From positions 32,973,425 to 33,035,424 of the forward strand of contig CAIIXF020000010.1 of assembly GCA_903813345.2 (NCBI GenBank): DNA of 62,000 nucleotides. Direction: 5' to 3'. How positions within the stretch are numbered: position 1 is the stretch's first letter; each line of letters opens with the position of its first letter. Shown here piece by piece: positions 23,199 to 33,555 of the stretch. This DNA comes from Owenia fusiformis (lineage: Eukaryota > Annelida > Polychaeta > Sabellida > Oweniidae). A program made the position numbers and the translations under genes. The notes below the pieces were generated by a model. It saw only the letters and a list, made by a program, of their open reading frames with translations. It ran no database searches and was not told the origin of the DNA.

Positions 23199-23956
23199 TT
23201 TGTATTTTCAACTTTCAAATTTATATCATATTCGTCATCAACAGATTGCACATTTTCTACAGCAGCAGAAGTAATGTGACCAATAAATGCATGTGTAACT
23301 GATTCACTAGTTACATTATGAACGGCATTTTTTGTAGATCTGCATACAATTCCCCAATGTCCGATTCGCGAACATTTCGAACACTTTGAATCTTTTGCTG
23401 AGCAATCTTGACGTGAATGTTGTCTCGGCTAACCACATCGGTAGCACTTGTGGTTCTCCTGAGTTGGCGTATCAGCAGACGGAGTATTCGGCTTATTATT
23501 ATTTTTACGTCGAGGTTTACGAGGGCGAGATTTAATCGCTGCAACAGTCTCATGTTCATGTTCGGGTCTAATGACCTTAATCTGGCTTGTCACCGCCTCG
23601 TTTTGTTTAGCCGATTCAACAGCTTTCTTGAGAGTCAAATCTGGATCAAGTTGTAGCCTTTTAGATAATTTATCGTCTCGAATTCCAACAACAATGCGAT
23701 CACGTATTAGTTCCTCTCGCAGAGTACCATAATTTGTGTGTTCACTTAGACGATATAAATCAGTAATGTATGAGTCTACACTTTCTCCCTCTTTCTGAAC
23801 TCTCATATTGAATTGGGCACGCTCGTAAATAATGTTCCTTCTGCCAACAAAATGTGCGTCAAATTTGTCCATAACCTGTTTATAACTCGGCTCACCTTCA
23901 AATTCGAACGATTGATATACGTCCTCCGCTTGGGCTCCCATTATATATATCAACAT
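23199..23956 (-). pseudogene. gag: Gypsy copy 1 gag, 5' truncated by gap
   Basis: Encodes the capsid/nucleocapsid part of copy 1, starting in the gap and entering at the MLIYIMGAQAEDVYQ segment (residue ~69 of copy 2). It is near-identical to copy 2 through the first zinc knuckle, which reads CYRCG and then hits TAG (23429-23431) where copy 2 has a lysine codon. The frame also differs by one extra asparagine codon in the NNN run. The reading then runs into the Spy-like element at 23198, just before protease. Together with 13752-16808 this was one gag-pol frame. Confidence 0.9.
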
Positions 23957-24456
23957 NNNNNNNNNNNNNNNNNNNNNNNNNNNNNNNNNNNNNNNNNNNN
24001 NNNNNNNNNNNNNNNNNNNNNNNNNNNNNNNNNNNNNNNNNNNNNNNNNNNNNNNNNNNNNNNNNNNNNNNNNNNNNNNNNNNNNNNNNNNNNNNNNNNN
24101 NNNNNNNNNNNNNNNNNNNNNNNNNNNNNNNNNNNNNNNNNNNNNNNNNNNNNNNNNNNNNNNNNNNNNNNNNNNNNNNNNNNNNNNNNNNNNNNNNNNN
24201 NNNNNNNNNNNNNNNNNNNNNNNNNNNNNNNNNNNNNNNNNNNNNNNNNNNNNNNNNNNNNNNNNNNNNNNNNNNNNNNNNNNNNNNNNNNNNNNNNNNN
24301 NNNNNNNNNNNNNNNNNNNNNNNNNNNNNNNNNNNNNNNNNNNNNNNNNNNNNNNNNNNNNNNNNNNNNNNNNNNNNNNNNNNNNNNNNNNNNNNNNNNN
24401 NNNNNNNNNNNNNNNNNNNNNNNNNNNNNNNNNNNNNNNNNNNNNNNNNNNNNNNN
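23957..24456. other. Assembly gap, 500 N
   Basis: Exactly 500 N, a conventional placeholder length. From copy 2, the missing sequence must include about 532 bp of gypsy copy 1 (5' LTR, leader, first ~68 gag codons) plus its target-site flank and possibly upstream LINE sequence. Confidence 0.95.
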
Positions 24457-24876
24457 TCTAATACCGGAAATAGTAGAGGCGTGGGCATTTTCTTTGGCGA
24501 ACAAGTAGACTTCAAGGTTCATGAGAGTGATATCGATAAAAATGTTATTCTTGATATCCAAATTGAAAATCAAAGAATGACTTTGGCAAGTATATACGGC
24601 CCCAATAATGATACTTCGACTTTTTGTGTCGACCTAAAAAATAAAATTGAACATTTTGACAATGCTTCAATAATTATTATGGGCGATTGGAATATGATAA
24701 TGAACAAAGAATTAGATTGTCTTAACTATAAACACATAAATAATCCTAACTCTAGAAAGAAAGTAATCGAAATATGTGAAAAACTGGAAGTTTTTGACAT
24801 TTGGCGAGAATTCAATCACGAAGATAAATATATAAGCACTAGTGCCAAAAGGGAAAGGACCAAAAGTTGTAATGGA
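24457..24876 (+). pseudogene. LINE endonuclease domain, fragment
   Basis: Encodes the APE-like endonuclease that would nick target DNA. Visible are RGVGIFFGEQ, LASIYGPNNDT and the catalytic-type block IIIMGDWNMIMNKELD. The frame begins in the gap and is lost shortly after SAKRERTK, where an unrelated ~560-bp segment starts. The conserved C-terminal SDH motif (GYRSDHDV) is found after that segment, near 25505-25530. Confidence 0.85.
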
Positions 24877-24879
24877 ACT

Positions 24880-25433
24880 TAACAAAAAAAAGCAAACTCT
24901 AAGTGCATACCAGTTAAGAAAAACAAACCCCATATAGCCCAAAACCATGATCTAACGTGAAAAGAAACAATGTCTAATACCCCCTTTCCCCCACCATTCA
25001 AGAATCAATATCACAATCCAAGACCAGAAGACCAATGGACATTTCATTCATACTGAAGTCATTACAATACATGTTGAAGAAAAAATTAGAAATTGATAGC
25101 CAATTGAAAGCCAATACTCATAACCTCAAAAATTGTTGTAGATACAAGTACTCATACAAGATAGAGCATTCAGTCTCAAATGATGTGAGATAGATAAAAT
25201 CCAGTCTCCAAGTCCATAGGCATTTCAAAGGGTCAACATCCATTCACAAAAGCCGTCGCCATAATCCATAAAACACAATAATTCACAATGGTCATCAGGA
25301 GAAAACTATGGCTGGTTTCGATCCCTTTTTCTCAACCATTAATGCCATGGCCGGGATCCACCTAAAAAGGTGCCAAGTGAAAGTATTGTGAGTAAATAAA
25401 AATTTACATGGCTTAGGCGAAATCCGCGCCAAA
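24880..25433. mobile_element. ~555-bp insertion inside the LINE endonuclease, type unknown
   Basis: The endonuclease reading stops near 24876 and resumes near 25436 with RLDFI, separated by a stop from DIINLIHNCKILPGYRSDHD. The sequence between is unrelated to LINEs, with an A-rich left edge (AACAAAAAAAAGC). I see no clear inverted repeats or target duplication. It could be a SINE or a decayed transposon. Exact edges are uncertain by about 10 bases. Confidence 0.55.
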
Positions 25434-26746
25434 TGGCCAGGCTCGACTTTATTTAATGTACATCAGACATTATAAACCTAATTCATAATTGTAAAATTTT
25501 ACCCGGCTATAGGTCAGATCACGATGTCATTACCATATCTCTTGAAACTAAAATGCCCGAAAGAGGTCGAGGATTTTGGAAATTTAATATATCATTACTT
25601 AAGGACCAAGGAATTACATAAGAGATATGAAACGCTGGAAAATTATAAATCTGATTTGAAGAAACACCGAGAATACTATCAAACGGAATATTAACACGAG
25701 CGAAATTGAACTGGTATGAAAATGGGGAAAGGGCAAATAAATATTTTAGTGGTCTGGAAAAGAAAAAATACGTTAATAAGATTATTAATAAAATTGAAAT
25801 TGATGGAAAACTGCTAACTGACCCAAAAGAAATCCTCGATGCACAACTTTAATATTACCAAGATTTGTATTCAAGTAAAAAAGATTGTTTAGATGAGTAT
25901 TCAAACGTTTTCTTCATAATCACGACCAAGAACTAAAAACACTGAGTAACCAAGAAAAAGAATCGTGTGAAGGTAAACTGACTGAATATGAATTGGAATT
26001 AGCTTTAAAAGACGCGAAAAATGGAAAATCTCCTGGCTCTGACGGGTTTTGTGTAGAATTCTACAAGTTATTCTTCTAAGATATAGGTTATTTTCTACTT
26101 AAAGCACTAAATGCATCCTATGACCTAGGACACCTGTCGATTACTCAAAAACAAGGCGTTATAACTTGCTTACCTAAGCCTAATAAGATGAGGAAATATT
26201 TTAAAAACTGGAGGCCAATATCACTTCTTAATGCAGACTATAAGCTTCTTTCATATGCATTAGCATCTAGAATGAAAAGTGTCCTTCCAAGTGTTATCTC
26301 GATTGAACAAAAATCTTTTCTTCCGGATCGTGAAATGGCTGAAAATACGAGACTTTTGTATGATCTTATAGACTATCTTAATACTAGAAAAATGTCCGGC
26401 CTACTTTCGTTGGCGGATTTCGAAAAAGCTTTTGACAGTATTGAATGGGAATATCTGGAAAAATGCCTGAAAAAATTCAATTTTGGAGATAGTTTTATTA
26501 AATGATTCAGGGTTCTATATAACGGAGCAGAAAGCACAGTTTTAAATAACGGACACTTTTCAAGATTTTTCCAAATAAAACGTGGATGTCGTCAGGGAGA
26601 TAGTTTGTCTTGCTTCATGTTCATTCTTGCCTTAGAAGCACTCTGTAACAAATTGAAATACGCCAGAGATATTCAAGGTTTGAAAATGTTTGACAAAAAT
26701 ATTAAAGTCGGCATGTACGCTAATGATACATTCGTGGTTCTCGATG
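25434..26746 (+). pseudogene. LINE end of endonuclease and reverse transcriptase, first part
   Basis: Carries the endonuclease SDH motif, the RT finger region GKSPGSDGF, KNWRPISLLNADYKLLSYAL, and the first catalytic block LADFEKAFDSIEWEYL (within the open frame 26188-26505). It continues, after a stop at about 26503, to IKRGCRQGDSLSC and the active-site box, which reads YANDT instead of the usual YADD plus residue. The sequence stops at 26746, where gypsy copy 2 is inserted six codons after the active-site box. Several in-frame stops upstream show decay before or around that time. Confidence 0.85.
26742..26746. repeat. Target-site duplication CGATG (left) of gypsy copy 2
   Basis: Matches 31676-31680 exactly. 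Removing one copy and the element restores the LINE frame across the site. Confidence 0.92.
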
Positions 26747-26938
26747 TGTGACAATAACATAATATATGCTCCCTACATGTAAACCTATAATAGCTTTTGA
26801 TACAGTGTACTTCAGTGAAAATGAAATACGGATTACCCGTTCTTCTTCAGTTGTGAATCTGCATGCATGTACAAAACATTCTCGGAAATATAACACAGAT
26901 AAACCAGACATTTAGATGTTATGTGCGCTAATCATATA
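26747..26938 (+). repeat. 5' LTR of gypsy copy 2
   Basis: 192 bp, identical to 31484-31675. It should hold the element's promoter; I cannot point to a clear TATA box. The antisense 63-72 codon frames in the LTRs (also at 13222 and 31430) are incidental. Confidence 0.95.
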
Positions 26939-26950
26939 TGGTGTCAGATA
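26939..26950 (+). promoter_or_regulatory. Primer-binding site of gypsy copy 2
   Basis: TGGTGTCAGATA directly follows the 5' LTR. TGG pairs with the CCA end of a tRNA. The first nine bases match what I recall for tRNA-Leu-primed elements (TGGTGTCAG), but the match does not extend further, so the primer identity is tentative. Confidence 0.6.
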
Positions 26951-27075
26951 CTACAGGATACACAGAACTCACAGAAAGCTGAATCTACTGGACATTCTAA
27001 CGTTTCGAGGTAGATATTTATATGTAAATATTTTCTGAAATACAAAGTGACATTTGATTTTGATTGAGATTCAAA

Positions 27076-30000
27076 ATGGCGCAAGTACAAGAAAACGTGC
27101 AACAACTGGAAAATGTGCAACAACCTGTATCATTATTATCAGCCCCAATTCAACCTCCAGATGGGTTTGACTTTTCTGATATTACAAAATCACAAAATTG
27201 GCCTAAATGGAAGAGACGGTTTGAGCGATACCGCTTAGCTGCTGGTTTGGATAAACAGCCAGAGCCAAAGCAGATCAACATGTTGATATATATAATGGGA
27301 GCCCAAGCGGAGGACGTATATCAATCGTTCGAATTTGAAGGTGAGCCGAGTTATAAACAGGTTATGGACAAATTTGACGCACATTTTGTCGGCAGAAGGA
27401 ACATTATTTACGAGCGTGCCCAATTCAATATGAGAGTTCAGAAAGAGGGAGAAAGTGTAGACTCATACATTACTGATTTATATCGTCTAAGTGAACACAC
27501 AAATTATGGTACTCTGCGAGAGGAACTAATACGTGATCGCATTGTTGTTGGAATTCGAGACGATAAATTATCTAAAAGGCTACAACTTGATCCACATTTG
27601 ACTCTCAAGAAAGCTGTTGAATCGGCTAAACAAAACGAGGCGGTGACAAGCCAGATTAAGGTCATTAGACCCGAACATGAACATGAGACTGTTCCAGCGA
27701 TTAAATCTCGCCCTCGTAAACCTCGCCGTAAAAATAATAAGCCGAATACTCCGTCTGCTGATACGCCAACTCAGGAGAACCACAAGTGCTACCAATGTGG
27801 TAAGCCGAGACATCATTCACGTCAAGATTGCCCAGCAAAAAAATCAAAGTGTTCGAAATGTTCGCGAATCGGACATTGGGGAATTGTATGCAGATCTACA
27901 AAAAATTCCGTTCATAATGTAACTAGTGAATCAGTTACACATGCATTTATTGGTCACATTACTTCTGCTGCTGTAGAAAATGTGCAATCTGTTGATGACG
28001 AATATGATATAAATTTGAAAGTTGAAAATACAAATTTATCTTTCAAAATTGACACAGGTGCAGAAGTTTCTCTTGTATCAGACAAAGACTTCAATAAGAT
28101 TAAATCTGAAAATAAGTATGTAAAACTGTTGAAACCTAAGAAACAACTTTATGGGCCAGGTCACAATCAGCTCAAAGTTCTAGGCATGTTTCAAACTTCC
28201 ATCTATTCTGAGTCTAAGTCTGAACCAGAGAAAACTGATGTTTACGTTGTCAAAAATCTAGTAAAGCCTCTGTTAGGTAAACCTGCCATAAAGGCTATGC
28301 AACTCCTTAAAAGGGTAGATACATGTAACATTGATTGTAACACTGATTGTAACATTGATTCAGTTTCAGCTTCTCCTCTTGTGAAATTTCCTAAACTTTT
28401 CACGGGGTTAGGTAAGCTAGATGGTGAATATCACATCAAATTACGCGAAAACGCGAAACCTAGTGCTGTCGTAACGTCAAGAGCGGTAAAATTGCCACAG
28501 TATGAGAAACTCAAACATGAATTAGAAACAATGGAGAAAATTGAAGTTATTTCGAGAGTTGATCAACCAACAGAATGGTGCTTTCCAATAGTACCTATTG
28601 ATAAAGCTGACGGTCATATTCGCGTTTGTGTTGATTTCACTGCGTTGAATGAAAATGTCATGGTTGAAAATTACATGTTACCGACTGTTGAACAAACACT
28701 TGGACAGTTATCTGGTGCTAAAGTTTTCACAAAGCTAGATGCAAATTCCGGATTCTATCAAATTCAACTAGACGAAGAATCTCGACTATTGACTACATTC
28801 ATGACTCCATTTGGACGTTACTGTTTCAATAGACTGCCATTTGGTATTAATTCAGCCCCAGAATATTTCCAAAAACGGATGTGTCAAATCCTAGAATCAC
28901 TGTCGGGCGTTGTCTGTCATATGGATGATATACTCATATATGGTAGGTCAAAAGCGGAACATGATACTCGTGTTAATCAAGTTCTCATGAAACTGCAAGC
29001 CTCAGGCATGACTTTGAACAAAGATAAATGCGTTTTCGGGACATCGAGTGTAAAATTCCTTGGGACTATAGTCTCAGAAAAAGGCGTCTCTCCTGATCCT
29101 GAAAAAGTTCGCGCAATATCAGAAATGAGTGCACCTACAGACGTACATGGCGTACGTAGATTTTTAGGCATGGTTCATCATTTAGGTAAGTTCACGTCTA
29201 ACTTAGCCGAACTTTCGAAACCACTGCGAGATTTAACTTCCTCTGACTACGAGTTTACATGGGGAAATTCTCAGCAAAATGCATTCGATAGTATCAAAAA
29301 GGAACTTTGCTCAAATACTGTGTTAAAACATTATGATCCAAATCATGAAACTACAGTAAGTGCGGATGCCTCAAAGCATGGTCTGGGCGCAGCGATTTAC
29401 CAGCGCGAAAATTCCCAATGCGACTGGAAACCTGTATCTTATGCATCGCGTTCTCTCAGAAGTGAAGAGACTAGATATCCTCAAATAGACAAAGAAGCGT
29501 TAGGAGTAACTTGGGCATGTGATAAATTCTCAGATTATCTGATCGGGATTAAATTTCATATCGAAACTGATCATAAGCCTTTAGTTAGTCTTCTCGGAAC
29601 TAAGAGCGTGAATGAACTTCCAGCTCGTATACAACGTTTCCGTCTAAGGTTATTCAGATATCGATATACCATTTCACACGTTCCAGGCAAGAATCTAGTT
29701 TTAGCCGATACGTTGAGTAGAGCACCCCTCCCTGGTGCCGGTGAGAAATCTGATAAAGATCTTTCAAGTGAGTGTTATGCAATGATAGCCGGAGTAATGG
29801 AAAATTTACCCGTCACTGAAAACCGCTTGTTAGAAATTAAAAGGGAACAATCTCTAGATCCATTGTGTTCACAAATTTTAGAATATGTCATGCATGGTTG
29901 GCCCGAGAAAAATCATTTACCTTCAGCATTGAAAGCTTATTGGCCAATTCATGAAGAACTCACAGTTCAAAATGATATCTTAATGCGTGGATCAAGAATT

Positions 30001-31119
30001 GTTATACCAAGTTCTATGAGACTGGACATACTTGGTCGCCTTCACGAAGGTCACCAAGGCATATCAAAGTGCCGCGAGCGAGCCATACAGAGTGTGTGGT
30101 GGCCCGGTCTTTCATCACAAATTGCTGATCTTGTGTACAAATGCACACAATGTGCAGAACATCGTGATAAATCCTATGAACCAATGATTCCTTCGGAATT
30201 TCCTCAGAGGCCATGGCAAGTCGTTGGCTCAGATCTGTATTTCTTAAGAGGCAAAGTTTGGTTAATCATAGTTGATTATTTTTCACGTTTTGTCGAAATT
30301 GCAAAATTGAGGGAAGAGTCAGCTAAGGAAGTCATACTTAACTTAAAGTCGATTTTTGCGAGACATGGAATCCCAGAAAAAGTTCGATCCGATAATGGAC
30401 CTCAATACTCTGCGTATGAATTCAAAGAGTTTTCTCGTGATTATCAGTTTGACCACGTGACATCTAGTCCGATTTTTCCTCAGAGTAATGGTGCTGTGGA
30501 ACGCGCGGTGAAGACGGTTAAGAATCTAATCAAGAAATCAGAAGATCCATTTAAGGCACTTCTAGCTTACCGTTCCACCCCATTGTCAAATGGTAGATCC
30601 CCTGCAGAATTACTGTTTGGTAGGAAACTAAGAAATCAGGTACCTACAACCACTTCTCAGTTAACTCCACATTGGCCGTTCTTGCATGATGTTAGACAAA
30701 AAGAACAAGTGTATAGAAATAAATCAAAGGTGAATTTTGATAAACATCACAAAGTATCAAATCAATCTGAATTGAAACCTGGTACAAATGTCTATGTCAG
30801 AGATATGCAAAAGCATGCCACTGTTGTGAGAAAACATGATACACCCAGATCTTACATAGTTGAAACTTCTAAAGGTCAGGTGAGGAGAAATAGAACAAGT
30901 ATTGTTGAATGTAATCCACCTACTGAGGTAGAGATTGATACTGATGATATTGTACACAATCAAATTCTCAATCCTAGTTCTAATGAAAAACCTGTATCTC
31001 AAAGTGAAATACATGTTCAAGGTAAATCTCCAGCTAAGAGTGTAAATGTACTTCAACCTACTCTTAGGAGATCCACAAGGGAAGTAAGACCTGTGAAAAG
31101 GTTAATCAGTGAGATGTAA
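27076..31119 (+). CDS. gag-pol: Gypsy copy 2 Gag-Pol polyprotein, intact (1347 residues)
   Basis: One continuous frame encodes capsid, nucleocapsid, protease, reverse transcriptase, RNase H and integrase. I start at the ATG at 27076 (MAQVQENVQQL); the frame is open four codons earlier but without an ATG. Two zinc knuckles lie at about residues 238-252 (CYQCGKPRHH..) and 259-272 (CSKCSRIGHWGIVC, a standard CX2CX4HX4C). Protease has DTGAEVSLVS with its Asp at ~326. RT has CHMDDILIYG with its Asp pair at ~617-618. RNase H has VSADASKHG with Asp ~764. The integrase zinc region uses H990, H994 or nearby, C1023 and C1026. The integrase catalytic residues are about D1053, D1106 and E1142. Gag and pol are fused with no frameshift. 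It resembles proteins annotated 'K02A2.6-like'. All catalytic residues are present. Confidence 0.95.
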   Translation: MAQVQENVQQLENVQQPVSLLSAPIQPPDGFDFSDITKSQNWPKWKRRFERYRLAAGLDKQPEPKQINMLIYIMGAQAEDVYQSFEFEGEPSYKQVMDKFDAHFVGRRNIIYERAQFNMRVQKEGESVDSYITDLYRLSEHTNYGTLREELIRDRIVVGIRDDKLSKRLQLDPHLTLKKAVESAKQNEAVTSQIKVIRPEHEHETVPAIKSRPRKPRRKNNKPNTPSADTPTQENHKCYQCGKPRHHSRQDCPAKKSKCSKCSRIGHWGIVCRSTKNSVHNVTSESVTHAFIGHITSAAVENVQSVDDEYDINLKVENTNLSFKIDTGAEVSLVSDKDFNKIKSENKYVKLLKPKKQLYGPGHNQLKVLGMFQTSIYSESKSEPEKTDVYVVKNLVKPLLGKPAIKAMQLLKRVDTCNIDCNTDCNIDSVSASPLVKFPKLFTGLGKLDGEYHIKLRENAKPSAVVTSRAVKLPQYEKLKHELETMEKIEVISRVDQPTEWCFPIVPIDKADGHIRVCVDFTALNENVMVENYMLPTVEQTLGQLSGAKVFTKLDANSGFYQIQLDEESRLLTTFMTPFGRYCFNRLPFGINSAPEYFQKRMCQILESLSGVVCHMDDILIYGRSKAEHDTRVNQVLMKLQASGMTLNKDKCVFGTSSVKFLGTIVSEKGVSPDPEKVRAISEMSAPTDVHGVRRFLGMVHHLGKFTSNLAELSKPLRDLTSSDYEFTWGNSQQNAFDSIKKELCSNTVLKHYDPNHETTVSADASKHGLGAAIYQRENSQCDWKPVSYASRSLRSEETRYPQIDKEALGVTWACDKFSDYLIGIKFHIETDHKPLVSLLGTKSVNELPARIQRFRLRLFRYRYTISHVPGKNLVLADTLSRAPLPGAGEKSDKDLSSECYAMIAGVMENLPVTENRLLEIKREQSLDPLCSQILEYVMHGWPEKNHLPSALKAYWPIHEELTVQNDILMRGSRIVIPSSMRLDILGRLHEGHQGISKCRERAIQSVWWPGLSSQIADLVYKCTQCAEHRDKSYEPMIPSEFPQRPWQVVGSDLYFLRGKVWLIIVDYFSRFVEIAKLREESAKEVILNLKSIFARHGIPEKVRSDNGPQYSAYEFKEFSRDYQFDHVTSSPIFPQSNGAVERAVKTVKNLIKKSEDPFKALLAYRSTPLSNGRSPAELLFGRKLRNQVPTTTSQLTPHWPFLHDVRQKEQVYRNKSKVNFDKHHKVSNQSELKPGTNVYVRDMQKHATVVRKHDTPRSYIVETSKGQVRRNRTSIVECNPPTEVEIDTDDIVHNQILNPSSNEKPVSQSEIHVQGKSPAKSVNVLQPTLRRSTREVRPVKRLISEM

Positions 31120-31474
31120 TCATCATTTATTTTCTTACATTTTAACATGCATCTCAAACACAAAATAAGTGTTGTATTTTGTTGTATGTTACTACATAGA
31201 TTTCATATAAACTTAGTAAACTGATTTGAAATCTGGAAATAATGTATAAAGTATGTGAAAATAGTTATAATTGTGAACTCATTAAAACACAAGTTTGTTA
31301 AAGGCACATTTGTCACGTACAATACAAACTTCCAATGAAGTTGTTAAAGGCACATGTGCAAGAGACAATGCAGACTTTCAGTATACATTTCAAAGACTTT
31401 TATTGGTAAAAATCTGAAAGTTTATATTTTCATATTCTCGTTTCCATAGTAACATAAATGTTCCATTCATCTTG

Positions 31475-31483
31475 AAAGGGGGA
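31475..31483 (+). promoter_or_regulatory. Polypurine tract of gypsy copy 2
   Basis: The purine run GAAAGGGGGA abuts the 3' LTR and would prime plus-strand synthesis. The same tract flanks the LTR of copy 1 in reverse (13387-13396). Confidence 0.85.
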
Positions 31484-31675
31484 TGTGACAATAACATAAT
31501 ATATGCTCCCTACATGTAAACCTATAATAGCTTTTGATACAGTGTACTTCAGTGAAAATGAAATACGGATTACCCGTTCTTCTTCAGTTGTGAATCTGCA
31601 TGCATGTACAAAACATTCTCGGAAATATAACACAGATAAACCAGACATTTAGATGTTATGTGCGCTAATCATATA
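31484..31675 (+). repeat. 3' LTR of gypsy copy 2
   Basis: 192 bp, identical to 26747-26938, followed by CGATG (31676-31680), the right target duplication. Confidence 0.95.
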
Positions 31676-31680
31676 CGATG

Positions 31681-33305
31681 GTTCAGAAAAATCTTTGAAA
31701 AGCTGCTTGCAAATCTTTAATTTATTTTATGGGGCATTTGGTCTAAAGCTTAATGTTGAAAAGACTTCCGTAATATGGTTAGGAACAAAATGTGATTCGG
31801 ACGAAAGATTATTGAAAAACATTCCTCTGAATTGGGAAACCACCTTTAAATTACTTGGCATTCAATTTAATAATGACCTTAAGAACATTGAACGAGACAA
31901 TCTTGAGACTTAATTTATAGAAATGCAAACAGCGATAAATCGCTATAAGAGAAGACATTTGTCCCTGATAGGAAAAATAACGGTAATAAAGTCGTTTGCT
32001 CTGCCAAAAATAGTACATATAATGAAAATTCTGCCAAAAAATTCAATTGAATATCATAAACGACTAAAACATTTATTTACTACATACCTATGGAATTCTA
32101 ATGTGTCAAAGGTGAATTTTCATCGAGTATGTCAAGACTACAAAGATGGTGGTCTAAGAATGATCGATCCCCAAACCTTCGAGCAATCTCAGGAATTAAC
32201 CTGGCTTCAGAAATTGACCAGACATGGCACATGGCAATTCGCAGCGCATGGTATAATCGGTATAAAAGATGCGAGAGAACTGTTTGCATATGATGTAAAA
32301 TCACTTCAAAAATTAGAGGCTAAAATTGAAAATACTTTTTGGAAAGGGATAATCAATATATTCCGCGCATACACATCTATTAATTTAGAAGACGAAATTG
32401 AATGCAATATAGAATCATATGCTGAAAATATAATATGCAACACATGGTTAAGATATAGCAAAAATGAGAATGTGAACAAAATCATAAAAATACAAAGCAG
32501 GAAGGCTTGATCATTCTTAAAGACATGTATCACGAATCAAAAAGAATTTTGAGACTAAATGAATTTATGGACCGTTTCAACACAAAAATAAACTTTTTGG
32601 ATTTTTTAAGTTTGAAAAACACAATTCCTGAAAAATGGGAAAAAATAATATCTAAAAACAATGAACCACCTGAATACTATTCTGAATATAAAAAAACATG
32701 TGTTGAAATTCATGGAAAAGAAAAAAATTGGTAAAATAATTTATTGGGAACTAATTAAAAACCTTGATTACAACGATAACTATGTGAATAAATGGAACGG
32801 TGATTTGGATATTAATATTGAAGATCACGAATGGAAAAACATTAATAAAATTAATAGAATAAGTAACTATGAACCTAAATTAGCATCTTTCAATTATAAA
32901 GTAATACACAGATTTCCACCGACAAATAAATACTTAAAGATGTGTGGTATTAAGGAATCCGATAAATGCTGTTTTTGCAGTAGACACATAGAGACCCTGG
33001 TGCATCTGTTTTTAACGTGCGAAGTTGTTGAAATGGTAATTCAATATATCAAAAAGTGGCTTCCTCAAAAGCTTTCTGATTTATGTGACAAAACTGCAAT
33101 CTCTTTAGGACCAGTAATTATAAATAGTGAAACAATATTGATAAATACAATTTTATCCATATACAGGAGATATATATATTTATGTAAATGTCTAAAGGTG
33201 CGTCCAACCTTTCTGGGACTGAAGAGAAACATAGATGAATATTATTTAATAGATGTAAAAGTAGGAAGGGGAGATAAATGGGAGGATATTAAAAATATAT
33301 TGTAA
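31681..33305 (+). pseudogene. LINE reverse transcriptase end and C-terminal zinc region, broken
   Basis: Continues the LINE frame interrupted at 26746. It opens with GSEKSLKSCLQIFNLF, then LKLNVEKTSVIWLGTK, the usual block after the RT active site. A stop at about 31911 and shifts near 32505 and 32700 break the frame. The last part (32661-33305) has the zinc-type block CCFCSRHIETLVHLFLTC (from about 32967), found at the C-terminus of many L1-like ORF2 proteins. No activity is possible as it stands. Confidence 0.85.
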
Positions 33306-33555
33306 TTACATGTACTACAAGTTTATACTGCTTCATGCTTTCCATGTTGTATACTTTTCATACTATTGTAATGCTTAATGTTTAGGGAAACGTCAAACAT
33401 GTCTTTGTTAGGCTTTGCTTGCAAAGAGTTCAATTTTTAGAAGCAGATGTATGTGTGATACCCTCTTACCCACCGACACTATTGTAAAATGAGTAAACTT
33501 TAATATGTATTGAATGTACTGCTTGAACTAAAATAAAAATCCATTAAAAAAAAGA
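33306..33555 (+). other. LINE 3' untranslated tail
   Basis: Non-coding sequence after the LINE stop, with AATAAA near 33531 and ending in a short A-run (CCATTAAAAAAAAG). I see no convincing target duplication because the 5' end is missing. Confidence 0.7.

Larger units (their letters stand above)
13195..23956 (-). mobile_element. Ty3/gypsy retrotransposon, copy 1, split by a 6.39-kb transposon and truncated by the gap
   Basis: Read on the minus strand, the order is gag (23956 to 23199), the foreign element (23198 to 16809), then protease to integrase (16808 to 13752) and the 3' LTR (13386 to 13195). Removing the insert gives a continuous element nearly identical to the intact copy at 26747-31675. 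The first ~532 bp (5' LTR, leader and gag start) fall in the assembly gap. The left flank next to the LTR is ACGGG; its partner duplication would be in the gap. Confidence 0.9.
26747..31675 (+). mobile_element. Ty3/gypsy retrotransposon, copy 2, full-length and intact (4929 bp)
   Basis: Two 192-bp LTRs (26747-26938 and 31484-31675) appear identical, base for base. They enclose a primer-binding site, one uninterrupted gag-pol frame and a polypurine tract. A 5-bp CGATG duplication flanks the element. LTRs start TGTGACAA and end CATATA rather than the usual CA. Identical LTRs and an open frame indicate a very recent insertion that may still be active; activity is inference. Confidence 0.95.
24457..33555 (+). 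mobile_element. L1/Tx1-like LINE, broken, interrupted by gypsy copy 2
   Basis: The LINE runs 24457-26746 and resumes at 31681 (31676-31680 is the duplicated target CGATG). Order: AP-type endonuclease, reverse transcriptase, C-terminal zinc region, then a 3' tail with AATAAA at about 33531 and a short poly-A at about 33546-33555. Its 5' part is in or beyond the gap. Several stops and frameshifts make it a dead, older copy. The clade is judged from LLSLADFEKAFDSIEWEYL-type RT motifs and is approximate. Confidence 0.85.
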
